Below, piece by piece: positions 1 to 5,872 of a DNA stretch of 9,063 bases. Both the position numbers and the translations under genes were made by a program. The stretch is from positions 1-9,063 of the forward strand of contig RFKJ01000653.1 of NCBI GenBank assembly GCA_003694325.1, in the 5' to 3' direction. This DNA comes from Deltaproteobacteria bacterium (GTDB lineage Bacteria; Myxococcota_A; UBA796; UBA2385). How positions within the stretch are numbered: position 1 is the stretch's first letter; every line of letters starts with the position of its first letter. The notes below the pieces were generated by a model. That model did no database searches, was not told the origin of the DNA, and worked only from the letters and a program-made list of their open reading frames with translations.

Positions 1-1592
1 ACGCCTGCGTGCCCCAAGACGAAGTCTGCGACGGGGTGGACAACGACTGCGATGGGGCCATCGACGAAGGGGTGCTCCAGTCCTTCTACGTGGATGCTGA
101 CGGCGACGGCTACGGAGACCCCCTGGCGGTGGTCGAGGTCTGCGAGTTCACCGAAGGCCTGGCCGACAACCCCGACGACTGCGACGACACCGACCCGGCG
201 GTGAACCCGGGCGTCGACGAGCTGTGCAACGGCATCGACGATGACTGCGACGCCCTGGTGGACGAGGACGACGCGGTCGATGCGGGGACCTGGTACCAGG
301 ACCGGGATGGCGACGGCTACGGCGACGATGATGTGTCGGTGCAGGCCTGCTCGCCGCCCGACCTGTTCATCGAGGTGGGGGGCGACTGCGACGACGACGA
401 TGCAGACCGGAGCCCGGCCCTGCCCGAGCTGTGCAACGGCTTCGACGATGACTGCGACGAGGTCGTGGACGAGGATGACGCCGCGGATGCGCCCACCTGG
501 TACCGCGACCGGGATGGCGACGACTACGGCACGACCGAGGCCACCGTGGTCCAGTGCGCCCAACCCGACGGCTTCGCCCTGGAGCAGGGGGACTGCGACG
601 ACCACGACCCCGAGGTGCATCCCGGCGCCGAGGAGATCTGCAACGGCCTGGACGACGATTGCGACGAAGCGACCGTCGAAGATGGCCTGGTGACCTTCGT
701 GGGAGAGGACGGCACGGTGACCGACGTCACCAGCTTCTTTGCCGAGGGGACCTACAGCGACCCGGGGGCCTGGGACCTGGACACCGACGGGCAGTTCTGG
801 TTCTGCCCGGGGGACTGGTACACCAGCCTCGTGATCAGCGCCGACGTTTCGGTGATCGGCGTCCATGGCAGCGGGGAGACGACGTTGTCGGCCGGGGACC
901 AGCGATCGGTGATCACCGTGCGGTCGACCGGGGTCGACGTGTCGGTGGAGGGGTTCACCATCCGCGACGGCGAGGGGAGCGGCGCGGTGTTCGGGGGCCA
1001 CACCTACCTGGGGGGAGGCGGGATCTTCTGCGCCGCCAACGCCACCCTGTCCGCCACGGACGTGGTGATCACCGACAGCCGGGCGGACGTCGGGGGTGGG
1101 GTCTACGTCGAGGGCTGCGACGTCGTCCTGCAGTCGTCGGAGATCACCGACGCCGTGGCCGACTTCGGCGGGGCGGTGGCGGTGACCGACGGCAGCCTGA
1201 CGCTGAGTGACACGGTCGTGTCCGGCAACACGGCGACCAACTCGGGGGGCGCGGCGTACCTCGACGGCAGCGGCGACGCCACGGCCCGCCTCACGGTGGG
1301 GTACTCGGTGATCGAGGGCAACGAGGCCGTCTATGGCGGGGGAACGGCGGCGTTCGACGCCTGGGCGACCTGCGTGGGCGACGCCGAGCACAGCGTGGGG
1401 TACTTCGCCAACGTCGGCACCTATGGGGGGGCGGCCTACCTCAGCGGGTCGACCTTCCGGTCCAACGGCTGCGACTGGGGGGTGGACGCCACCGACAACA
1501 GCCCCGAGGACATCTACATCGATCCCTACGGAGGTTCCCACGACTTCGGCGACGACACCGACTTCCTCTGCACCCCGGTCACCTGCGAGTGA
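1..1592 (+). CDS. MopE-repeat / parallel beta-helix surface protein, 5'-truncated by the window edge
   Basis: The frame is open from base 3, with Ala-Cys codons before the GTG at 9, and the first residues fall inside a repeat, so the true start lies upstream. Residues encoded by 3-683 are Asp/Cys-rich repeats of the putative metal-binding MopE type (Pfam Cu-binding_MopE family): a DxDxDGYG loop, a DCDD segment, then CNGxDDDCD. There is one partial copy and three full copies; the tyrosines opening the full copies are at 87, 294 and 501, an exact 207-bp period. Copies are joined by a DAxTWY linker. Residues from 699 onward form a 297-aa Gly/Val/Thr-rich domain with recurring GGGVY, GGAAY and SGNxA motifs, typical of right-handed parallel beta-helices. 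Function is inferred as an exported, metal-stabilised surface protein; Ca2+ is as plausible a ligand as copper. The next gene is a paralogue. Confidence 0.85.
   Translation, partial: ACVPQDEVCDGVDNDCDGAIDEGVLQSFYVDADGDGYGDPLAVVEVCEFTEGLADNPDDCDDTDPAVNPGVDELCNGIDDDCDALVDEDDAVDAGTWYQDRDGDGYGDDDVSVQACSPPDLFIEVGGDCDDDDADRSPALPELCNGFDDDCDEVVDEDDAADAPTWYRDRDGDDYGTTEATVVQCAQPDGFALEQGDCDDHDPEVHPGAEEICNGLDDDCDEATVEDGLVTFVGEDGTVTDVTSFFAEGTYSDPGAWDLDTDGQFWFCPGDWYTSLVISADVSVIGVHGSGETTLSAGDQRSVITVRSTGVDVSVEGFTIRDGEGSGAVFGGHTYLGGGGIFCAANATLSATDVVITDSRADVGGGVYVEGCDVVLQSSEITDAVADFGGAVAVTDGSLTLSDTVVSGNTATNSGGAAYLDGSGDATARLTVGYSVIEGNEAVYGGGTAAFDAWATCVGDAEHSVGYFANVGTYGGAAYLSGSTFRSNGCDWGVDATDNSPEDIYIDPYGGSHDFGDDTDFLCTPVTCE
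3..683 (+). repeat. MopE-type metal-binding repeat array, 207-bp period (upstream gene)
   Basis: One partial copy and three complete in-frame copies. Successive aromatic anchor codons at 87, 294 and 501 are exactly 207 bp (69 codons) apart. The final copy ends in a degenerate DDCDEATVED instead of the usual DDCDxxVDE, which looks like a cap leading into the beta-helix domain. The repeats are coding and diverged, not a recent perfect tandem duplication. Confidence 0.85.
699..1589 (+). repeat. Duplicated beta-helix domain, copy 1 (paralogous to 3166-4056)
   Basis: These 297 codons align without gaps to the 297 codons at 3166-4056 of the next gene. Shared blocks include ISADVSVIG versus LSADVSVIG, RSVITVR, ADVGGGVYVEGCDV, DGSLTLSD and GCDWG, plus a terminal C-x4-C pair. 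By eye more than half the residues are identical. The conserved cysteines point to disulfide bonds and hence export. Confidence 0.85.
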
Positions 1593-1631
1593 ACAACCGG
1601 GGACGCTCGGGACGGCGGCGGATCGGCGGGC

Positions 1632-1637
1632 TAATGT
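1632..1637 (+). promoter_or_regulatory. -10-like element (TAATGT) for the downstream repeat-protein gene
   Basis: TAATGT fits the housekeeping -10 pattern TANNNT and is one of very few A/T-rich words in the 76-bp gap between the two repeat genes. It would start transcription near 1644, giving a leader of about 25 nt that contains the ribosome-binding site GGAGA at 1659-1663. No convincing -35 is visible. Confidence 0.35.
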
Positions 1638-1668
1638 CGGGGCTGAACCGTGAACCTCGGAGACCGCC

Positions 1669-4059
1669 GTGCATTCTCTCCTCCTCGCTGGCCTGCTGAT
1701 CGCCGGCTGCGGTGACAAGGGCGGCGTGGGCGACGACACCGGCTCTGCCGACGACACCGGGACCCCCACGGACGCCGACCAGGACGGCTACGACAGCAGC
1801 ATCGACTGCGACGACGACAACCCGGCGATCAATCCGTCGGCGGTGGAGATCTGCGACCAGGTCGACAACGACTGCGACGGATCGGTTGACGAGGGCCTGC
1901 TGCAGTCCTTCTACCAGGACGCCGATCTCGACGGCTACGGCAACCCCGGGGTCATCGTGGAGGCCTGCGAGCCGGGAGAGGGGGTCGCCGACAACCCCGA
2001 TGACTGCGATGACACCATCGCCGCGGTCCACCCGGGGGCCGACGAGACCTGCAACGGCCGGGACGACGACTGCGACACGCTGGTGGACGAGGACGACGCT
2101 GTCGATGCGCCCACCTGGTATGCCGACGTCGACGACGACGGCTACGGCGACCCGCTGCTGGCCAAGAGCTCCTGCGACCGGCCCGACGGCTACGCCGACA
2201 ACGGAGAGGACTGCGACGACGCCGACGGGGCGGTGAACCCGGGTGCTGCCGAGGTCTGTGACGGGATCGACAACGACTGCAACGGCGAGGTCGACGGGCC
2301 CCTGGCCGAGGGCGCGGTGCCGTTCCACCCGGACGCCGACGGGGACGGCTACCCGGTTCCGGGCGAATCGGTCACCGCCTGCGAAGCCCCCGAGGGCTAC
2401 GCGTCGCTGGACGCCGGGGAGGACTGCAACGACGGCGACGCCGCCATCAACCCCGGCGCCGACGAGGTGTGTGACGGGGTCGACAACAACTGCGACGACG
2501 TCATCGACGAGGACTCGGCGGTGGACGCGTCGACCTGGTACCCCGACCTCGACGACGACGGGTTCCATGACTTCAGCGCCGGGGTGACCGCCTGTACCGG
2601 GCCCGAGGGCTACGACGCAGTGGACCCCGACACCCGCTCGGACTGCGACGACTCCGACGCATCGATCAACCCGGACGCCACCGAGGTCTGTGACGAGGTG
2701 GACAACGACTGCGACGACGAGATCGATGAGTCCTCGGCGGCGGATGCGTCCACCTGGTACGCCGACTGGGACGATGACGGCTACGGCGACGGCAGCGACT
2801 CGGTGCGGGCCTGCACCCGGCCCGATGGCTACGTCGCCGTTTCCGGCGCCTTCGACTGCGACGACACCGACGCCGCCATCCACCCGGGGGCGGACGAGTT
2901 CTGCAACGACGTCGACGACGACTGCGACGATGTCATCGACGAAGCCAGCGCCGTCGATGCCGCGACCTGGTACCGGGACCTGGACGGGGACGGGGTTGGC
3001 ACCAGCACGACCACCGTCGCCTGCGACATGCCCGACGGCTACGCCGCCGAGGACGGCGACTGCGACGACGGCAACGCGTGGGTGTACCCGGGTGCCGAGG
3101 AGTTCTGCGACGGGCTGGACAACGACTGCGACAGCAGCACCAGCGAGGACGGCCGGGCGGCGTTCATGGCCGAAGACGGCACGATGCTCGACTTCACCGA
3201 CGAATTCGCCGACGGGACATACACCTCGCCCGCGACCTGGGACCTCAACATCGACGGCACCTTCTACTTCTGCGCCGGGACCTGGTACACGCCGCTCATC
3301 CTGAGCGCGGACGTGTCGGTCATCGGGCCGGCCGGTGCATCGCGGACGGTGATCTCGGCGGGGGACGCGCGCTCGGTGATCACGGTTCGCGACGCCGGGC
3401 TGGACCTGTACCTGCAGGGGCTCACCCTCCAGGACGGCGACGGCAGCGGGACCTTCTTCGGGTCGCGCAGCGCGATGACCGGGGGTGCCCTGTACTGCGG
3501 GGCGAACTCGACCCTGGTCGCCGAGGACATCTACGTGTCCGACACCCAGGCCGACGTGGGCGGCGGCGTCTACGTCGAGGGGTGCGACGTCGAACTGCGC
3601 TCGTCGGAGATCGCCGGGACCCGGGCCGATTATGGCGCGGCCACCGCGGTCGTCGACGGGTCGCTGACCCTGTCGGATTCGATCGTCCACGACAACATCG
3701 CGACGTACTCGGGCGGCGCGGCCTACGTGGACGGCACCAACGACACGACGGTGAGCTTCACCCTCGGCTATTCGCTCGTCGAGGACAACGAGGCCCAGTA
3801 TGGGGCCGGGGCGGCCGTGTTCGGCGGCACCGCCGTCTGCGTCGGCGACAGCAGCAGCGTCGCCGGCTACCTGAACAACACCGCCGACTTCGGAGGGGCC
3901 ATCATCTCCGAGGAGAGCAGCCTGCGGTCCACCGGCTGTGACTGGGGATCGGGCAGCACGGACAACGCGCCGGAGGACATCTACCTCATCACCTCGGGCA
4001 ACACCTACGACTACGGCTCGGACGAGGACTTCACCTGCGGCGACCTCACCTGCATGTAG
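1669..4059 (+). CDS. Lipoprotein with seven MopE-type metal-binding repeats and a C-terminal parallel beta-helix
   Basis: A 796-aa protein starting at GTG 1669. An in-frame TGA at 1651 rules out a longer form, and GGAGA at 1659-1663 is well placed as ribosome-binding site. Residues 1-14 form a short lipoprotein signal ending in the lipobox LIAGC (Cys14). Gly at +2 argues against the Asp+2 inner-membrane retention signal. A DDTG-rich linker follows, then seven Asp/Cys repeats (about residues 34-494) with DxDxDGYG, DCDD and CDGxDNDCD signatures. The first copy is shortened; later copies open at residues 82, 151, 220, 291, 364 and 435 and are mostly joined by DAxTWY linkers. Residues 495-796 are a Gly-rich beta-helix domain with GGGVY and GGAAY motifs and conserved cysteines. 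The family name comes from copper-binding MopE of Methylococcus, but the Asp loops also resemble Ca2+-binding loops. Probably a surface-displayed adhesion or matrix protein; the role is unproven. Confidence 0.9.
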   Translation: MHSLLLAGLLIAGCGDKGGVGDDTGSADDTGTPTDADQDGYDSSIDCDDDNPAINPSAVEICDQVDNDCDGSVDEGLLQSFYQDADLDGYGNPGVIVEACEPGEGVADNPDDCDDTIAAVHPGADETCNGRDDDCDTLVDEDDAVDAPTWYADVDDDGYGDPLLAKSSCDRPDGYADNGEDCDDADGAVNPGAAEVCDGIDNDCNGEVDGPLAEGAVPFHPDADGDGYPVPGESVTACEAPEGYASLDAGEDCNDGDAAINPGADEVCDGVDNNCDDVIDEDSAVDASTWYPDLDDDGFHDFSAGVTACTGPEGYDAVDPDTRSDCDDSDASINPDATEVCDEVDNDCDDEIDESSAADASTWYADWDDDGYGDGSDSVRACTRPDGYVAVSGAFDCDDTDAAIHPGADEFCNDVDDDCDDVIDEASAVDAATWYRDLDGDGVGTSTTTVACDMPDGYAAEDGDCDDGNAWVYPGAEEFCDGLDNDCDSSTSEDGRAAFMAEDGTMLDFTDEFADGTYTSPATWDLNIDGTFYFCAGTWYTPLILSADVSVIGPAGASRTVISAGDARSVITVRDAGLDLYLQGLTLQDGDGSGTFFGSRSAMTGGALYCGANSTLVAEDIYVSDTQADVGGGVYVEGCDVELRSSEIAGTRADYGAATAVVDGSLTLSDSIVHDNIATYSGGAAYVDGTNDTTVSFTLGYSLVEDNEAQYGAGAAVFGGTAVCVGDSSSVAGYLNNTADFGGAIISEESSLRSTGCDWGSGSTDNAPEDIYLITSGNTYDYGSDEDFTCGDLTCM
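1768..3150 (+). repeat. Seven-copy MopE-type repeat array (downstream gene)
   Basis: Anchor aromatic or His codons lie at 1912, 2119, 2326, 2539, 2758 and 2971, giving unit lengths of 207, 207, 213, 219 and 213 bp. The first unit (codons 34-81) lacks the central segment that carries the extra Cys and GY. The fourth unit has an atypical lead-in (PLAEGAVPFH) in place of the DAxTWY linker. The last unit ends in a degenerate NDCDSSTSED, matching the capped last unit of the upstream paralogue. Confidence 0.85.
3166..4056 (+). repeat. Duplicated beta-helix domain, copy 2 (paralogous to 699-1589)
   Basis: The second copy of the 297-codon C-terminal domain. It has the same length and no gaps relative to copy 1, with cysteines in matching positions (FCAGTWYTP, LYCGANSTL, VEGCDV, STGCDWG and the terminal C-x4-C). 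The differences are scattered through the domain, so the duplication is not recent. Confidence 0.85.
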
Positions 4060-4063
4060 GCGG

Positions 4064-4097
4064 CCGACGGCCCCCCGGCTCGGTGGGGGGCCGCCGG
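4064..4097. terminator. Bidirectional hairpin between convergent genes
   Basis: CGGCCCCCC (4068-4076) pairs perfectly with GGGGGGCCG (4085-4093) around an 8-nt loop. After one A/C mismatch the stem continues for three more pairs (4064-4066 with 4095-4097). It starts five bases after the stop codon at 4057-4059 and ends 17 bases before the stop-codon end of the convergent lipid-kinase gene, so it can serve both. There is no T-tract on either side, so it is not a canonical intrinsic terminator. Confidence 0.6.
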
Positions 4098-4114
4098 GCC
4101 GGCGGGCGTGACGG

Positions 4115-5071
4115 TCAGGCCAGCTCGGGGCGCAGGTCGCGGAGCCGGATGGCGGCAGGGACGACCTCGAAGCGCACCGGCGCCCGGCCCGGGGCTTCTC
4201 CGTCGATCTCGACCCAGGCGTGACGCGACGGGTCGAGGGGCTCGACCAGGGCCTGTCGGCCCCGCCAGGTGTGGACGTCGGGCCGGCCGACGTGGCGCCC
4301 CTTGTAGAGCGGACCGGAGATGGCGAGGGCCCCCGCCAGGCCGCGATCCTCCATCGCCATGAAGTCGAGCAGGCCATCGCCCAGGCGGGCGTCGGGGGCG
4401 AACATCATGCCGCCGCCGGCCCAGCGGCCGTTGGCGCCGACCAGCGTGGTGATCGACAGGTCGTCGGCGACGACCCGGTCATCGACGGTCACCCGCACCG
4501 GGCAGCCCTTCCACGACCACATGCCGCGCAGGCTGGCGAGGAAGAAGGTGGCCCGGCCCCCGAGCCGCTTGCTGGACCGGTTGGCGATGCGGCACACCAG
4601 CCCGGACACCCCGCAGGACGCCATGTTGACGAAGTACCGGGAGGCATCCCGACCGTCGTCGGTGACGAAGTGGCAATGGCCGAGGTCGATGGGGAGGGCA
4701 TCGGCGGTGACCACGTGGGTGAGGGCCTGGTCGAGATCGGCGGCGTGGGCGAGGTTGCGGCGGAAGTCGCCGCCGGTGCCGGCCGGCAGGATCCCCAGGG
4801 TCACCGTTGCGGGGGCCGGGTCGGCGGCCATGATCCCGCAGACCACTTCGTTGTGGGTGCCATCGCCGCCCAGGGACAGCAGCTCGGTCCGACCGGACCG
4901 GACCGCCGCCTCGGCCAGCTCGGTGGCGTGGCCGGGGTGCCGGGTCTCCTGGATGTCCACCGGTCCGAGGCGATCGCGGATCTTGCGGCGCAGGGCCGAC
5001 AGGTCGCGGCCGACCCGACCACCGGCGGCGGCCGGGTTCAGGATGACCGTGGTGGCGGTCGGATCGAGCAC
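4115..5071 (-). CDS. Diacylglycerol kinase family lipid kinase (DagK/YegS/BmrU-like)
   Basis: A 318-aa protein, a normal length for bacterial soluble lipid kinases that transfer the ATP gamma-phosphate to diacylglycerol or a related lipid at the inner face of the membrane. Visible motifs are NPAAAGG (residues 12-18), the nucleotide-binding GGDGT (68-72) followed by HNE, LPAGTGGDF (95-103) and a C-terminal DGE (290-292). The third motif usually reads GTxNDF; here Asn is replaced by Gly, which is tolerable and may mark a subgroup. The start is GTG at 5071: an in-frame TAG lies four codons upstream, and the first motif begins only 11 residues in. No good ribosome-binding site is seen; a TAGGCT element sits 6 nt before the GTG, suggesting a leaderless transcript. 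The lipid substrate cannot be read from sequence. Confidence 0.92.
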   Translation of the reverse strand: MLDPTATTVILNPAAAGGRVGRDLSALRRKIRDRLGPVDIQETRHPGHATELAEAAVRSGRTELLSLGGDGTHNEVVCGIMAADPAPATVTLGILPAGTGGDFRRNLAHAADLDQALTHVVTADALPIDLGHCHFVTDDGRDASRYFVNMASCGVSGLVCRIANRSSKRLGGRATFFLASLRGMWSWKGCPVRVTVDDRVVADDLSITTLVGANGRWAGGGMMFAPDARLGDGLLDFMAMEDRGLAGALAISGPLYKGRHVGRPDVHTWRGRQALVEPLDPSRHAWVEIDGEAPGRAPVRFEVVPAAIRLRDLRPELA

Positions 5072-5077
5072 CGGGCC

Positions 5078-5083
5078 AGCCTA
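5078..5083 (-). promoter_or_regulatory. -10-like TAGGCT abutting the lipid-kinase start (possible leaderless promoter)
   Basis: On the minus strand TAGGCT is followed by six bases and then the GTG start. This TANNNT plus 6-nt spacing places the expected transcription start at or very near the first base of the start codon, and no Shine-Dalgarno sequence is visible. The same geometry occurs at the FHA gene. The TAG of the element is also the in-frame stop that fixes the start. Confidence 0.35.
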
Positions 5084-5127
5084 CGACCTGCGGCGGGGGA
5101 TGTCACCCGCTCCCCGGCGCCGGCGGG

Positions 5128-5703
5128 TCAGTCGCACATGAAGCCGGAGTCGGGGTGCCGGACGGGGTCTTCGGGGTCGAGGGGCACGGGGATGTCGCAG
5201 ACCCGGGGCTGCCCCTCGGTCCAGGTCAGCAGTGCCGCGCCGAACCGGGCCTGGACCTCGCAGGGGACGCCGTCGGTCCCGTCGACCTGGAGGTAGATGG
5301 TGCCGGCCAGTTCCTCGCGGGACAGCACGTTGCCCTCGATGATCACGCCGATCTCGAGGTCGACGCCCTCCCCGTCCTCGCTGGCGTAGCCGGTGGCGCC
5401 GTAGCCCTCGGCGTAGAGCGCGTCCCCCCACAGCGCGGCTTCGTGGTGCACGCCACCGATGTCGAGGTGGAGCAGGTCGCCATCCCGGCGCGCGATCTCG
5501 GCCTGCATCATCTCGGGGATGAGGCTGCGCCCGTCGATGTCCGGGCAGTGGCCGGTCATCCGGGGGATGTCGGTCCACAGGTCCCAGGAGCCGTCCGCGA
5601 CATCGGCCGGCCAGCGGTCGAACCGGTCGCCCCCGCACTCGGGGATGGTGCATCCGTCGGGGGCCCACGCGAAGAAGATGATGGTGAAGAGTGCGCCGAT
5701 CAT
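5128..5703 (-). CDS. Small exported six-cysteine protein of unknown function, predicted sigma-54 dependent
   Basis: A 191-aa protein that I do not recognise. It starts at ATG 5703, preceded by GAGG at 5711-5714 with 7-nt spacing. The N-terminus (residues 2-14) is an uncharged hydrophobic stretch ending AWA. This suggests a signal peptide or anchor, although Pro at position 15 is unfavourable for signal peptidase I and PDGC (15-18) is a poor lipobox. Six cysteines (18, 23, 53, 148, 169, 190) would allow three disulfides outside the cytoplasm. The remainder is acidic, with mixed beta-rich segments such as VDLEIGVIIEG and GTIYLQVDG, so a compact periplasmic or surface beta domain is plausible. 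A consensus sigma-54 promoter lies 33-48 bases upstream. The lipid-kinase gene follows 56 bp downstream on the same strand and could be partly co-transcribed. Confidence 0.75.
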   Translation of the reverse strand: MIGALFTIIFFAWAPDGCTIPECGGDRFDRWPADVADGSWDLWTDIPRMTGHCPDIDGRSLIPEMMQAEIARRDGDLLHLDIGGVHHEAALWGDALYAEGYGATGYASEDGEGVDLEIGVIIEGNVLSREELAGTIYLQVDGTDGVPCEVQARFGAALLTWTEGQPRVCDIPVPLDPEDPVRHPDSGFMCD

Positions 5704-5735
5704 GATCCTGCCTCGGGGTGGGGGGCGTACAAGGA

Positions 5736-5751
5736 AGCAAGGCGCGTGCCA
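5736..5751 (-). promoter_or_regulatory. Sigma-54 (-24/-12) promoter
   Basis: Read on the minus strand the motif is TGGCACGCGCCTTGCT, an exact match to the RpoN consensus TGGCACG-N4-TTGCW with GG and GC at the required separation. Predicted transcription start is near 5725, giving a 22-nt leader with GAGG and the ATG at 5703. It faces the six-cysteine protein gene. Such promoters need an AAA+ enhancer-binding activator; none is encoded in this window. Confidence 0.8.
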
Positions 5752-5812
5752 TGGAGGAAAGCCGCAGGACAGCGAACTCGAGTCCCGGTTTCATCGCAGT
5801 GTTGCCGGGATC

Positions 5813-5830
5813 CGCGACATCGCTGTCGCG
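5813..5830. promoter_or_regulatory. 18-bp inverted repeat, candidate activator or operator site
   Basis: CGCGACA-N4-TGTCGCG has perfect 7-bp arms (5813-5819 and 5824-5830). Its centre lies about 96 bp upstream of the predicted sigma-54 transcription start, inside the usual range for enhancer-binding protein sites, and about 51 bp upstream of the divergent FHA gene start. Either gene or both could be the target. In GC-rich DNA a dyad of this size can occur by chance. Confidence 0.4.
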
Positions 5831-5860
5831 CCGCTCGGTCGGTGCGCGCGGCGCCTGTTG

Positions 5861-5866
5861 TAGAGT
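5861..5866 (+). promoter_or_regulatory. -10-like TAGAGT abutting the FHA-gene start (possible leaderless promoter)
   Basis: TAGAGT (TANNNT) is followed by six bases and then the ATG at 5873, so transcription would start at about the A of the ATG. The preceding TGTTG gives a partial extended -10. No Shine-Dalgarno sequence lies upstream, and TAG is an in-frame stop that excludes a longer protein. Confidence 0.4.
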
Positions 5867-5872
5867 CTCGCC

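Noticed and set aside
1768..3150. Regular repeats of about 207 bp considered as a satellite or CRISPR-like array
   Set aside because: Units are in frame, diverged at synonymous and non-synonymous sites, and encode a known metal-binding motif; they are protein repeats without spacers.
1579..4377. A 932-codon open frame on the minus strand antisense to the seven-repeat lipoprotein gene
   Set aside because: It is a by-product of the Asp-rich codon pattern: antisense of GAC/GAT runs reads as Val/Gly-rich sequence without stops. It shows no domain, runs through the convergent hairpin into the lipid kinase, and the sense frame has clear motifs and a signal peptide.
5106..5127. CCCGC...GCGGG hairpin after the six-cysteine gene
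   Set aside because: Only 5-bp arms with a 12-nt loop and no T-tract; such GC hairpins are expected by chance in this DNA.
5776..5783. ACTCGAGT palindrome in the divergent intergenic region
   Set aside because: An 8-bp palindrome is common by chance and does not extend; nothing else links it to either promoter.
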